Below are positions 50,853-59,055 of a stretch of DNA of 64,000 nucleotides, piece by piece. The notes beneath the pieces are model-generated. The model was not told the origin of the DNA, ran no database searches, and saw only the letters and a program-made list of their open reading frames with translations. Each line of letters begins with the position of its first letter. Position 1 is the stretch's first letter. The stretch spans positions 496,001 through 560,000 of the forward strand of contig NZ_VEIO01000001.1 in the NCBI RefSeq assembly GCF_007680605.1. Direction: 5' to 3'. This DNA comes from Paenibacillus xylanexedens. Lineage in GTDB: Bacteria > Bacillota > Bacilli > Paenibacillales > Paenibacillaceae. The position numbers and the translations under genes are program-made.

Positions 50853-52085
50853 ATGGAACTGCAATGGATTATCGTGAAAACAGGTGACACGTTACCGCGA
50901 ATTGCTTCGGCATATCGTATGACTAATGCATTATTGTGTGCGTTGAATCCCGAAGTTGCAGCCCAGCCTTACTTGCTTGCGGGTCAGATGCTACGTGTGG
51001 TGCCGGGGACTGGGCGCAGATATGTCGTGCCACCGGGAGAAACGGTGCAGGAAACGGCAGAGCGTTTTGGATTATCGGAAGACCAGCTTCGTGAGAGGAA
51101 TCCCGAAATCTCCAAGGTGAAGGATTGGGGGGGCTGCTGTATACATATTCCTCAGGCTGGTGGCAAAACCATCGTGAACATTGAGGGTGAATATGGATAT
51201 CGTGAATTGATCAAAGATATAAAGAGATTGGAAGCGCGTTATTCCTTCATAGAATCGGGGGAGATCGGTACAAGTGTGATGGGCAAAAAACTGCCCTATG
51301 TGCGAATCGGGCAAGGTCCTCGCCATATCCATGTTAATGCATCGGTTCATGCCAATGAATGGTTAACTACGCCGGTTCTAATGAGGTTTATCGAAGAATA
51401 CGCCGAGGCGTATTCCACGCATTCGCTTTGGCATACGTATGATCCGCAGCGCTGGATGCAAGAGACGACGTTGTGGGCAGTTCCTATGGTGAATCCGGAC
51501 GGTGTGGAATTGGTTCAGGAGGGCGTAGTGAATCATCATAAGTATGCTTCGGAATTACTTGCGTGGAACGGCGGGCGACCACACTTTACACATTGGAAAG
51601 CTAACATTAGAGGTGTGGATCTTAATGATCAGTTTCCGGCTCACTGGGACGAAGAGGTTGCGCGCAGGAGTATTTCTTCGCCCGGACCGCGGGATTATGC
51701 TGGGAAAGCTCCACTGACGGAACCTGAGGCTCAGGCACTTGCACAGTGGACGCAGGAACAAGCATTTTCCGCAGTTGTATCCCTGCACAGCCAAGGTCAA
51801 GAAATCTATTGGAATTATCGAGATCTGGAGCCGAGAGAGAGTGCACCACTGTCGCGCAAGCTTGCCAAAGCGTCCGGATATAAAGCGGTAAAACTTGGTG
51901 GCAGTGATGCCGGGTATAAAGATTGGTTTATTCAAGCGTTTGGCAAGCCGGGCTTCACCGTAGAGGTGGGTCTGGGAGTGAATCCGCTGCCTGTGGAGCA
52001 GTTTGATGACATTTGTGTGGAAGTGGGCATGCTACTGGCAGAATTGTTATCCCATGGAGAGCGTGAGGCAGGTGCCTCGGGTTAG
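50853..52085 (+). CDS. LysM-M14 peptidase, gamma-D-glutamyl-diamino acid endopeptidase-like
   Basis: A 410-aa protein. The start at 50853 follows GGAAGGGAG. Two LysM repeats come first (IIVKTGDTLPRIASAYRMTN and YVVPPGETVQETAERFGLSE). An M14 zinc carboxypeptidase domain then has the zinc ligands HVNASVHANEW (HxxE) and LHSQGQ, and a late Glu in TVEVGLG as catalytic base. The architecture matches B. sphaericus endopeptidase I, which cuts gamma-D-Glu-diaminopimelate bonds in peptidoglycan. There is no signal peptide, as in that enzyme, so a role in spore or cytoplasmic muropeptide turnover fits. Confidence 0.92.
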   Translation: MELQWIIVKTGDTLPRIASAYRMTNALLCALNPEVAAQPYLLAGQMLRVVPGTGRRYVVPPGETVQETAERFGLSEDQLRERNPEISKVKDWGGCCIHIPQAGGKTIVNIEGEYGYRELIKDIKRLEARYSFIESGEIGTSVMGKKLPYVRIGQGPRHIHVNASVHANEWLTTPVLMRFIEEYAEAYSTHSLWHTYDPQRWMQETTLWAVPMVNPDGVELVQEGVVNHHKYASELLAWNGGRPHFTHWKANIRGVDLNDQFPAHWDEEVARRSISSPGPRDYAGKAPLTEPEAQALAQWTQEQAFSAVVSLHSQGQEIYWNYRDLEPRESAPLSRKLAKASGYKAVKLGGSDAGYKDWFIQAFGKPGFTVEVGLGVNPLPVEQFDDICVEVGMLLAELLSHGEREAGASG

Positions 52086-52124
52086 CTGGCATGAAACGCA
52101 ATTATTGTTCAAACGTGTAACTGG

Positions 52125-52154
52125 AACGGGCGCTGAAGCGGCGCTCGTTTTTTT
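52125..52154 (+). terminator. Intrinsic terminator after the M14 peptidase gene
   Basis: AACGGGCGC pairs with GCGCTCGTT (one G-U), followed by seven T. Confidence 0.85.
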
Positions 52155-52302
52155 ATCTTTGTAAATTGAAGTTTAATAACCCTGATTCTGATGAATTGGT
52201 TGGTCAGCCGAGCTGAATGCAAATATCCAATGCTGGGGGACAAAGCAACATCCTGAGGTCGTGTCGAAAATATGACTTCACGTTGTTTTCGCATCAATGT
52301 TA

Positions 52303-52331
52303 TTGCGATTAGCTGTAACTTTCTTTACAAT
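52303..52331 (+). promoter_or_regulatory. Promoter of the HesB-like/YuzB operon
   Basis: TTGCGA and TACAAT spaced 17 bp, about 70 bp before the first start codon. Confidence 0.6.
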
Positions 52332-52400
52332 AGATGCTGGAGTTTAAAATGAATGCTGATATTGTTGAAACCAGCAATGATGATATAGGAGATGAATTGA

Positions 52401-52703
52401 ATGAACTGCAAAATCACTCGTAACGCAGCGAAAGTGTTGAAGCTTGAACTGGACAAGCCGGAGAACGAAGGTAAACTATTGCGTGTTGTGATTACACATG
52501 CGCACGGAGACCATGCGCATTACGGTCTTGACCTGGATACGCCAGGAGATAATGACACTGTAGTATCTACAGATAAAGGCATTGACGTTATTTTGGAAAA
52601 TGGACAACCGATGCTCCATGGCGTAAAAATTGATTACCTCTACTTGCCACAAGAAGGATTTGTGATCACGAATCCATCCAAAGGCAACCACGGCGACCAC
52701 TAA
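52401..52703 (+). CDS. HesB-like protein lacking the iron-sulfur cysteines
   Basis: A 100-aa HesB/IscA-like fold: YGLDLDTPGDNDTVVSTDKGIDVILE and VKIDYLYLPQEGFVITNPS follow the A-type carrier pattern. The three ligand Cys are absent. Where carriers have GGCSG this protein has THAHGDHAHYG (His 33, 35, 38, 40), and the C-terminal CGCG is replaced by GNHGDH. The only Cys is residue 3. It therefore cannot carry a cluster in the usual way, but the His groups could bind a metal. The start follows AGGAGATG. It is co-transcribed with the YuzB-like gene 21 bp downstream. Confidence 0.85.
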   Translation: MNCKITRNAAKVLKLELDKPENEGKLLRVVITHAHGDHAHYGLDLDTPGDNDTVVSTDKGIDVILENGQPMLHGVKIDYLYLPQEGFVITNPSKGNHGDH

Positions 52704-52724
52704 GGGAGCGAAGAAGGGGAACTC

Positions 52725-52946
52725 ATGGCTAACGATATCCGCGTATGTGAAAAGTGTAATCATATCCGATTGAAGTCCATTGTGCCTAAGCTCGAGAAGA
52801 TGGCTCCAGGCACAGAAATCAAGATCGGTTGTAAATCTTATTGCGGCCCATGTGCGAAGCGTGCTTTTGTTTTCGTCAATGGCCGATACATCAGTGCTCC
52901 AACAGAAGAAGAGGTACTGACGAAGGTTTCCAAGTTCATCAAGTAA
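52725..52946 (+). CDS. DUF1450 protein (YuzB-like)
   Basis: A 73-aa protein resembling B. subtilis YuzB. It has four Cys in two pairs (VCEKCN and IGCKSYCGPCAKR), which could bind zinc or form a thioredoxin-like site. Family function is unknown. GAAGGGG precedes the start. It follows the HesB-like gene by 21 bp and ends at a terminator, so the two form an operon of metal-binding-like small proteins. Confidence 0.9.
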   Translation: MANDIRVCEKCNHIRLKSIVPKLEKMAPGTEIKIGCKSYCGPCAKRAFVFVNGRYISAPTEEEVLTKVSKFIK

Positions 52947-53006
52947 CCGTATACCAAGATCTTTTGACAACGGCAATGAACCGGTAGAAACGATCTGATA
53001 TACCTG

Positions 53007-53035
53007 AAAAGGAGGGGCAAAAGCCTCTCCTTTTT
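53007..53035 (+). terminator. Intrinsic terminator after the YuzB-like gene
   Basis: AAAAGGAGGGGC pairs with GCCTCTCCTTTT (one G-U) around AAAA, followed by T. Confidence 0.85.
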
Positions 53036-53051
53036 GTGTTGCATTTTTTTG

Positions 53052-53504
53052 TTAGCCTAAGTTTTGACGATGATCCTCATCCGAACGGAGCAAAAATATT
53101 TGGAAGGTATCCTCCCGAATTTCAATGGCGATCCGAACCTCTTCTTTATATAGAACATGAATATGGCCCATCCGTTCCTCCTTCAGTTCCGTCCAACCCG
53201 CTTCATGTAACTTTTGAAAATATTCTTCAGGTGGGTATAGTCCTTGTTCACCCCCGATGTGTTTCAGTTCATACGTTTCGCTTTGAGATTGCGTAGGGTG
53301 ATCGGAGTATGCTGCGGATTCAATGAGTTTGGCATTGGCAGGCACGGGAATATCTCTATGCATCGCTGAAGTGACGTATCCTTTGATCTCATAAGTGGAG
53401 TTCGAATTCGTGAGGCGCTGTGTCCAAACGATAAAAAATAGGAGTAACAGAACGGATAGCAATGAAACGGTCAGGAGGCCTAAACGGATCCCTTTTGTGT
53501 TCAA
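53052..53504 (-). CDS. Membrane-anchored protein, 150 aa, unknown
   Basis: A 150-aa protein. The TTG start at 53504 follows AAGGAGG by 7 bases. One membrane helix (LGLLTVSLLSVLLLLFFIVW, about 7-26) is followed by an external domain with IPVPANAKLIESAAYSD, EEYFQKLHEAGWTELKEERMGHIHVLYK and VRIAIEIREDTFQIFLLR. The pattern (strand, Phe-x-x-x-Leu, Gly-Trp, strand) resembles small lipoprotein-like domains of unknown function. I do not recognise the family. Confidence 0.75.
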   Translation of the reverse strand: MNTKGIRLGLLTVSLLSVLLLLFFIVWTQRLTNSNSTYEIKGYVTSAMHRDIPVPANAKLIESAAYSDHPTQSQSETYELKHIGGEQGLYPPEEYFQKLHEAGWTELKEERMGHIHVLYKEEVRIAIEIREDTFQIFLLRSDEDHRQNLG

Positions 53505-53660
53505 ACGGTATTCCTCCTTTTTTGATCTTAAATGCTTCTGATCTTTAAACGTATCTTGGAAGTATAAAGTTTGAACAAATTTTTGAAAAAAGAATAAGTC
53601 TGCTCTATGCAATCCATGCTAATAGGGTGACAGGAATATGATTCCGAGGAGGAATAACTC

Positions 53661-53942
53661 ATGCCCAAGCGTTATGATTCCAGTTTGCAAGCGGGTACAA
53701 CGGTATCTCAGGCGCAAAATGCGGTGAACAAGCTTCATTATGCTGTTTCCCAGGCCATGTCCCATCCAAATGCGCAGACCATTGTGCAGGCAGAGCAGCG
53801 GCTGGCTCACACCGAGCAGGCGATGAAGCAAGCGGAGTTGTCTCTGGGTGGACAAGGCTTCGAGTTAGCACAGGAAATGTTCATTGAGGAGAAGAAGAGG
53901 TTACATTCGCTCCAGAATCAGCACAGGCAAGGGAAGAAGTAA
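53661..53942 (+). CDS. Small helical protein, 93 aa (possibly DUF2564-like)
   Basis: A 93-aa, almost wholly helical, hydrophilic protein. GAGGAGG precedes the ATG. Heptad-like spacing of A, V and L around TVSQAQNAVNKLHYAVSQAM and IVQAEQRLAHTEQAMKQAE suggests a coiled coil. The pattern is loosely like the Bacillus DUF2564 cytosolic proteins, but this is uncertain. Its own terminator follows. Confidence 0.7.
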   Translation: MPKRYDSSLQAGTTVSQAQNAVNKLHYAVSQAMSHPNAQTIVQAEQRLAHTEQAMKQAELSLGGQGFELAQEMFIEEKKRLHSLQNQHRQGKK

Positions 53943-53962
53943 ACCGTTCCTGTTACACCGTA

Positions 53963-53996
53963 ACCTGCAGGCCATGATGGTCTGCAGGTCTTTTTT
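53963..53996 (+). terminator. Intrinsic terminator
   Basis: ACCTGCAG pairs with CTGCAGGT around an inner CCAT/ATGG, followed by CTTTTTT. Confidence 0.88.
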
Positions 53997-54075
53997 GTCT
54001 TTTTACAAGCGCTTAAAATTCTGTCAGAAGGTTAATAGACCGTGAGCAGGCAAAAATCAATACGGGAGGTACAGG

Positions 54076-54906
54076 ATGACCAAACATATTACAGATTGTA
54101 CAATTCTGAACAACGGAGTGACGATGCCCTGGCTTGGAATCGGGACTTATAAGGCGAAGGGAAAAGAAGTGCAACAGGCGGTAGAGACCGCTCTGGAAGT
54201 AGGGTATCGCAGCATTGATACCGCGTCCGTTTATGGCAATGAGGAGGAAGTGGGACAAGCCATTGCGAGTAGTGGTGTGGCCCGTAATGAACTTTTCGTA
54301 ACAACGAAGCTCTGGAATGATGATCAAGGTTATGATTCGACGCTTAGAGCGTTCGAAGCCAGCCGGAAGAAGCTTGGTTTAAATGTTATTGATCTATATC
54401 TCATTCACTGGCCTGGCCGTGATCAATATAAAGAGACGTGGAGAGCCTTTGAACGTCTGTATAGTGAAGGAAGCGTGCGTGCGATCGGTGTAAGCAATTT
54501 TCAGGTACATCATCTGCGCGATCTTATAGATGAAGGTGGTACGGTGCCTGCGGTGAATCAGGTGGAATTACATCCAGGTCTGATCCAGCAGGAACTGCAG
54601 GATTTCTGCGGAGCACAAGGGATTCAACTGGAGGCGTGGAGTCCCATCATGAAAGGGAAGTTGAATCAGGATTCGACTCTTAAGGGACTGGCTCAGAAGT
54701 ACGGCAAAACGCCGGCTCAGATTATTCTACGCTGGGATATTCAGAATCAGATTGTGACGATTCCCAAATCGGTGACACCTGAGCGGATTCGAGAGAACGC
54801 GGATATCTTTGATTTCGAACTGACACCAGATGAGTTGAGACAGATTGATGCACTCGATGCGGACAAACGCACAGGGCCACATCCGGATCAATTATTTTGG
54901 GATTAA
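54076..54906 (+). CDS. Aldo/keto reductase
   Basis: A 276-aa NADPH-dependent carbonyl reductase of the YtbE/YvgN type. The catalytic tetrad is visible: Asp and Tyr in IDTASVYGNEEEVG, Lys in VTTKLWNDD and His in LYLIHWPG. The cofactor region is IPKSVTPERIRENADIFDFEL. GGGAGG precedes the start. It probably reduces methylglyoxal or other aldehydes. A structured intergenic repeat follows. Confidence 0.94.
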   Translation: MTKHITDCTILNNGVTMPWLGIGTYKAKGKEVQQAVETALEVGYRSIDTASVYGNEEEVGQAIASSGVARNELFVTTKLWNDDQGYDSTLRAFEASRKKLGLNVIDLYLIHWPGRDQYKETWRAFERLYSEGSVRAIGVSNFQVHHLRDLIDEGGTVPAVNQVELHPGLIQQELQDFCGAQGIQLEAWSPIMKGKLNQDSTLKGLAQKYGKTPAQIILRWDIQNQIVTIPKSVTPERIRENADIFDFELTPDELRQIDALDADKRTGPHPDQLFWD

Positions 54907-54940
54907 GGGCGAAGCTCATTTTCCAGTTAAATAAGTATGA

Positions 54941-55212
54941 ACATTGGTGGAAGCTCCGGGGCGAATCGTTCATGATGTAGACGTTGGTGGAAGCTCCAGG
55001 GACGAATCGTTCTTTTGATCGCTGTTGTTTTCGAATTTCTTTGATTGAAATTTTTAAAGGTTTGAAATTCGAAAACAAAGGCGAACGCTCCGCTTCTACA
55101 GAATCGATTTCGCCCCCTCCGCAGCAATGTTGGATAGGAGAGTCACTTGGAAAAGAAGCTTCGGAGGGTAAGGGCAGTAACAAAACGGAGGGCTTCGCTT
55201 CTCCGTTTTGTT
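54941..55212. repeat. Intergenic repeat element with nested inverted repeats
   Basis: Two direct copies lie 40 bp apart (54941-54971 and 54981-55012), both with TTGGTGGAAGCTCC and CGAATCGTTC. TTGTTTTCGAATTTC (55025) pairs perfectly with GAAATTCGAAAACAA (55064). AACAAAACGGAG (55179) pairs perfectly with CTCCGTTTTGTT (55201) around GGCTTCGCTT. No protein is plausible here. It may be a copy of a dispersed MITE/REP-like element or a structured RNA. Confidence 0.65.
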
Positions 55213-55372
55213 CTGTTTAGGTTGTTTGTTAGTGTGTAGAGGGAGGCAACTGGTTGGGGATGAATGGAGAATAGAATGGGAGAAAAACTAAAATAGTGGT
55301 GAAAGAGAGTAAAGATAATTAAAGTTGATGGATGACGAATTAAAAACGACTAAGAGAGAGTAGTAGTAAAGC

Positions 55373-55420
55373 AAAAAGCAGCAAGGTCATGAGCATTGCC
55401 ATGATCCTGCTGCTTTTTTT
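55373..55420 (-). terminator. Bidirectional terminator after the DsbA/FrnE gene
   Basis: AAAAAGCAGCA-AGG-TCATG pairs with CATGATCC-TGCTGCTTTTT. T-tracts lie on both sides. Confidence 0.85.
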
Positions 55421-55423
55421 ATG

Positions 55424-56158
55424 TTAGTTGGAAGGTTTGTTTTGAGGAACCTCGCAACCTTCCTCTGTGCATACACCGTTACGATCTGATGCGGCATCGT
55501 TCGATTCAACAATGGTGAACGGGGAACGTTCATCCCACGCTTTTTGCAGGGCATCCAGGAAGACATCGTCGGGCTGTGCTCCGGAAACGGCAAATTTACG
55601 ATCGAGAACGAAGAATGGAACTCCTCGGATGCCGAGCTGTGCGCCTTCTGCCTGGTCAGCGCGTACGTTCTCGGTATATTGGTCGCTGGACAGAACGGCA
55701 ACCGCAGCTTCGCGATCCAAACCAACCTCCTGGGCGAGATCGGCGAGCACTTGGTGATCACCAACGTGTTTGCCTTCAATAAAGATGGCGTGGAACAAAC
55801 GCTCACTCAGATCAAGGGCCTTACCTTGAGTGTCTGCCCAGTGAGTCAGACGATGAGCAGCAAAGGAGTTTGTTGGGATCATGGCATCAATATTATATTC
55901 GAGCCCTGCTGTACGAGCATTGGCATTCATCTGTGCATTCATTCCGCGAGCTTGTTCTTCGCTAATGTTGTACTTGGAAGTTAGATAGTCTACATTCGTT
56001 TTTCCGCTGTTCAATTCTGCGTTAGGATCAAGCTCAAAGCTTTTAAATTGCAACTTTACTTCATCCCGATGCGGGAATTTTTCGAGTACGTTTTCCAGAC
56101 GGCGTTTGCCGATATAACAGAAAGGGCACATGAAATCAGACCATACTTCAATATTCAT
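55424..56158 (-). CDS. DsbA-family oxidoreductase, FrnE-like
   Basis: A 244-aa thioredoxin-fold protein with the active site CPFC near the N-terminus (WSDFMCPFCYIGKRRLE) and the cis-Pro loop GIRGVPFFVLD. It belongs to the cytoplasmic FrnE/2-hydroxychromene-isomerase-like branch, since there is no signal peptide. The tail has a second Cys pair (VCTEEGCEVPQ), as in FrnE proteins linked to oxidative stress. GGAGG precedes the start. Confidence 0.92.
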   Translation of the reverse strand: MNIEVWSDFMCPFCYIGKRRLENVLEKFPHRDEVKLQFKSFELDPNAELNSGKTNVDYLTSKYNISEEQARGMNAQMNANARTAGLEYNIDAMIPTNSFAAHRLTHWADTQGKALDLSERLFHAIFIEGKHVGDHQVLADLAQEVGLDREAAVAVLSSDQYTENVRADQAEGAQLGIRGVPFFVLDRKFAVSGAQPDDVFLDALQKAWDERSPFTIVESNDAASDRNGVCTEEGCEVPQNKPSN

Positions 56159-56246
56159 TGGTTTAAAACCTCCATTATGTTCCTAGTTGAAACTATTATA
56201 GTTACAATTATAAAGTGACTTTCAAATTTTCGCAAGTTATTCGAAT

Positions 56247-56672
56247 TTATTCCGTCCGGTAAGCTCTTGTCCAATGGTCTGGCTGAAGCTCACTTAATGT
56301 TTTGAAAATAAGCTGTCCGGACGGATCGTATACAGCTGCTTTGACGTCCTCTCCCCAGTAAAAGAGACGTTCCTGGCAGATTCCGCAAGGTGTAAGCACT
56401 TTGAATGCAGCATTTTCGTCATCGCGCGCTACGCAGAGAGAGTGGGTTACCCGCTCATTTAATTTATGAGCTTCCAGATAAGCGCCTGTTTCCATGCATA
56501 GATGCACGGCATCGTTAATTACCTCTGGAGCTACGCTGATGAGCAGAGATCCTGCGTCGGTAAACACAGCGCCTGCCCCGCCCCAACCTTGGGGGTATCG
56601 CTCTTTCACAAACTCGGTAGCAGCATCAAAAAGCTTTTGTTCGATATCGTGTACATGAATGTTAGTTGACAT
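56247..56672 (-). CDS. Cytidine deaminase-family protein
   Basis: A 141-aa zinc deaminase. The start at 56672 follows GAAGGAG by 9 bases; the TTG at 56690 overlaps that ribosome site. Zinc ligands are Cys in HLCMETGAYLEAH with the catalytic Glu (CxE) and the two Cys in TPCGICQERL. Size fits homotetrameric cytidine deaminase, but the surrounding residues differ from housekeeping Cdd (CxEM instead of CAER), so a blasticidin-S-deaminase-like or other specificity is possible. Confidence 0.88.
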   Translation of the reverse strand: MSTNIHVHDIEQKLFDAATEFVKERYPQGWGGAGAVFTDAGSLLISVAPEVINDAVHLCMETGAYLEAHKLNERVTHSLCVARDDENAAFKVLTPCGICQERLFYWGEDVKAAVYDPSGQLIFKTLSELQPDHWTRAYRTE

Positions 56673-56733
56673 AAGGTGAGTCTCCTTCAATATAAGAGTG
56701 TGTCTGACATGGATTTCGTTTTTCTGTACCTGA

Positions 56734-58785
56734 TTATTTTTTCGAAGAGTTCACGGTTGCGTCTGCTGGTCGTTCCTTCTCCTCGCGGAATTGACGTATC
56801 AGATCGTAGGTAATGAGCGTATCAGACACATGCAGACGTTTTGAGGCTGTTTCAAAACCAACCTTGCAGGCGTCAATATCCGTCTTTTCGTGAGTGGATT
56901 GGTCGTAACAGGCTCCATTGGCATAAAGATAATCATCCGAGGGAATATAGAATACTTTACCGTCTGTGAACGAACCGTTACGCAGTACCACCATGCGTTC
57001 CGTGTCATTGTACACATTGTTTCCCATGTGATAATAGGATTCATCCGATATCCCGAGCAAATGCAACACCGATGGTGTAATATCCAGCTGCCCTGCTGGT
57101 TTATCGAAGGTACCCGCTGCAGCCCCGTCCGGTAAATGTACCAGCAGTGGAACTTCGTTCATGATCTGTGCCATATCAAGGTCGTTCAGCCCACGGCCTA
57201 GAAACTTCTCATATTGAGCTTTGTCGGTAATCGAGCTGTCATGGTCACCGTAGAACATGAAGATAGTGCTGTCCCATAGTCCGCGATTCTTCAGATCCTC
57301 CACCATACCACCGAGTGCGGCATCCACATAGTGAATAGACTGCAGATAGTTTCCGAACATTGTGCCCTGAAATTCCCCCACATCCAGCTGTTGTTTTTCT
57401 TTAGGCAGAGAGGCGTAAGGGTGGTGGCTGCTAAGCGTGATGAGGAATGAATAAAAAGGTTCCTTTGCTTCATTGCTCATTTTTTCAACAGACTGTCTGA
57501 AAAAAGATACATCGGACAAAGACCAGCCAAGCGGGTCATCTTGTATAAAATCATTTTTGCTGTAGAACTTGTCGTATTTCATATTCTGATACATCGTATA
57601 TCGGTTCCAGAACCCGCTCTCGTAGGCGTGAAATACGTTGGTGCTATAGCCATGTTCCTTCAGAATGGAAGGTAGCGAATCATACGTATGATCTGCGTAA
57701 CGCACAAAAGCTGACCCTACAGGAAGAGGGTGCAGAGAGATGTTGGTGCCGAAGTCGGCATCTGACGTTCTGCCCTGTCCAGTCTGGTGATAAAAGTGGC
57801 TGTAATACTGGCTTTCTTTCATCAGTTCATTGAAGTGGGGTGTGATTTCCTGCCCACCAATGCTTTGTCCAATCATAAAATTCATAAAGGCTTCACCTTG
57901 CACGATAATGACGTTGCTATCTTTATATTTTCCGTATAAGGGCTGGCTGGTCTGTCCTGCATTCGACTTTTTTTGATCATCAAAAAAAGTTTTAACCTGC
58001 TGGATATCGGCCGGATCGGCTTCGGGGCCGGAACCCATGTTATTTTTGACATAAGAGTACGCATCATAGCCGTGAAAAGCGAGCAATCCGGTTACGTTGT
58101 ACATGGATACATTCCACCAATTGTTATCAAACAGCCCCTTGGCCCAGGTTTTGCTGTAATAATATATAGGGCCTGCGCCAAGAACCAATCCCAGAATGAG
58201 CGCTGTGACACCTGCTAATAGACGGCGACGGAGACGCTTTTTATGAGATATGGAGGAAGTGGAGGAATAACCGCTATAACTACCGTTAGAACTGCTTGTG
58301 TACATCCCTGACGGTTGACCTGAGCGATAACGTCTGCTGAACAGCATTAAGACAGCAAATGGAATAACAATGAATAAATCGGCAAAAAACCAAATATCGC
58401 GAGCATAGATTAAAGTGGCAATGCTGTCACCAAGTGCATCTACCTGTCGTGCCTGTAATAGCACAGGAATGGTAAGGAAATCCTGAAAGTAACGATAATA
58501 GACCATATCCGCATAGATGAGTGCAGTAAGGAACAAGTGAAGGACAGCAAGTGCAGCAATCATGCCCCTACGTGGCAACCACCAGACCCAGAAGGACAGA
58601 AGCAACAACGATCCAACGGCAATCACTTTGTCGAGCAGTCCCATGGTAATGTTGTACGCGTGCAGATTGTGATGTAGCAACATCAGCTTAAGCAGGATAA
58701 GTATCGTGAAAATAACATATAGCGTCAATGGGTGACGCAGAAGCCCGGGCGTTCTGGAACTTCGCATAGGCTGAGTGAAAACCAT
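56734..58785 (-). CDS. LTA synthase-family sulfatase-type membrane enzyme
   Basis: A 683-aa protein. The start at 58785 follows AAGGGGGAAAC; an upstream ATG at 58821 is separated from it by a run of ten A. Five membrane helices fill about residues 20-210. The extracellular sulfatase domain (about 275-650) has the metal and nucleophile region VIIVQGEAFMNF and QGRTSDADFGTN, where the Thr is the LtaS-type nucleophile, and the metal site FYGDHDSS. Members polymerise or transfer glycerol phosphate from phosphatidylglycerol for lipoteichoic acid, or act as primases. Paenibacillus usually has several copies. Confidence 0.93.
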   Translation of the reverse strand: MVFTQPMRSSRTPGLLRHPLTLYVIFTILILLKLMLLHHNLHAYNITMGLLDKVIAVGSLLLLSFWVWWLPRRGMIAALAVLHLFLTALIYADMVYYRYFQDFLTIPVLLQARQVDALGDSIATLIYARDIWFFADLFIVIPFAVLMLFSRRYRSGQPSGMYTSSSNGSYSGYSSTSSISHKKRLRRRLLAGVTALILGLVLGAGPIYYYSKTWAKGLFDNNWWNVSMYNVTGLLAFHGYDAYSYVKNNMGSGPEADPADIQQVKTFFDDQKKSNAGQTSQPLYGKYKDSNVIIVQGEAFMNFMIGQSIGGQEITPHFNELMKESQYYSHFYHQTGQGRTSDADFGTNISLHPLPVGSAFVRYADHTYDSLPSILKEHGYSTNVFHAYESGFWNRYTMYQNMKYDKFYSKNDFIQDDPLGWSLSDVSFFRQSVEKMSNEAKEPFYSFLITLSSHHPYASLPKEKQQLDVGEFQGTMFGNYLQSIHYVDAALGGMVEDLKNRGLWDSTIFMFYGDHDSSITDKAQYEKFLGRGLNDLDMAQIMNEVPLLVHLPDGAAAGTFDKPAGQLDITPSVLHLLGISDESYYHMGNNVYNDTERMVVLRNGSFTDGKVFYIPSDDYLYANGACYDQSTHEKTDIDACKVGFETASKRLHVSDTLITYDLIRQFREEKERPADATVNSSKK

Positions 58786-59002
58786 ATTGTTTCCCCCTTT
58801 TTTTTTTGTATAGCTGTTCATGATTCGAGAGGATGTAGATTAAATATTGTCATTTATTTTGTTAACGGAATGTAAAACAGGGCTTCATATATTATAGCGT
58901 GACCGCTTCGCATTTCAACTATGCTCGTCATACTTGGCTATCATACAGAGCTGTGAGATCGGGGATGAGCAGTGCTTGTTAGATAGATAAACTTGAACAA
59001 AC

Positions 59003-59038
59003 GAAAAAAACGCTCCAACCATAAAGGTCAGAGCGTTT
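59003..59038 (-). terminator. Intrinsic terminator after the RlmL-type gene
   Basis: AAACGCTC pairs with GAGCGTTT. On the minus strand it is followed by seven T. Confidence 0.82.
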
Positions 59039-59055
59039 CTTAACCGTAAATATCG

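Larger units (their letters stand above)
52086..52400. other. Intergenic region before the HesB-like gene
   Basis: 315 bp holding a terminator (52125-52154) and a good promoter (52303-52331). No gene is visible between them. Confidence 0.75.
54907..55423. other. Long structured intergenic region
   Basis: 517 bp without a gene. It holds a tandem pair of 31/32-bp repeats, a 15-bp inverted repeat and a 12-bp inverted repeat (54941-55212), then about 160 bp of plain AT-rich sequence and a terminator at 55373-55420. Confidence 0.8.
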
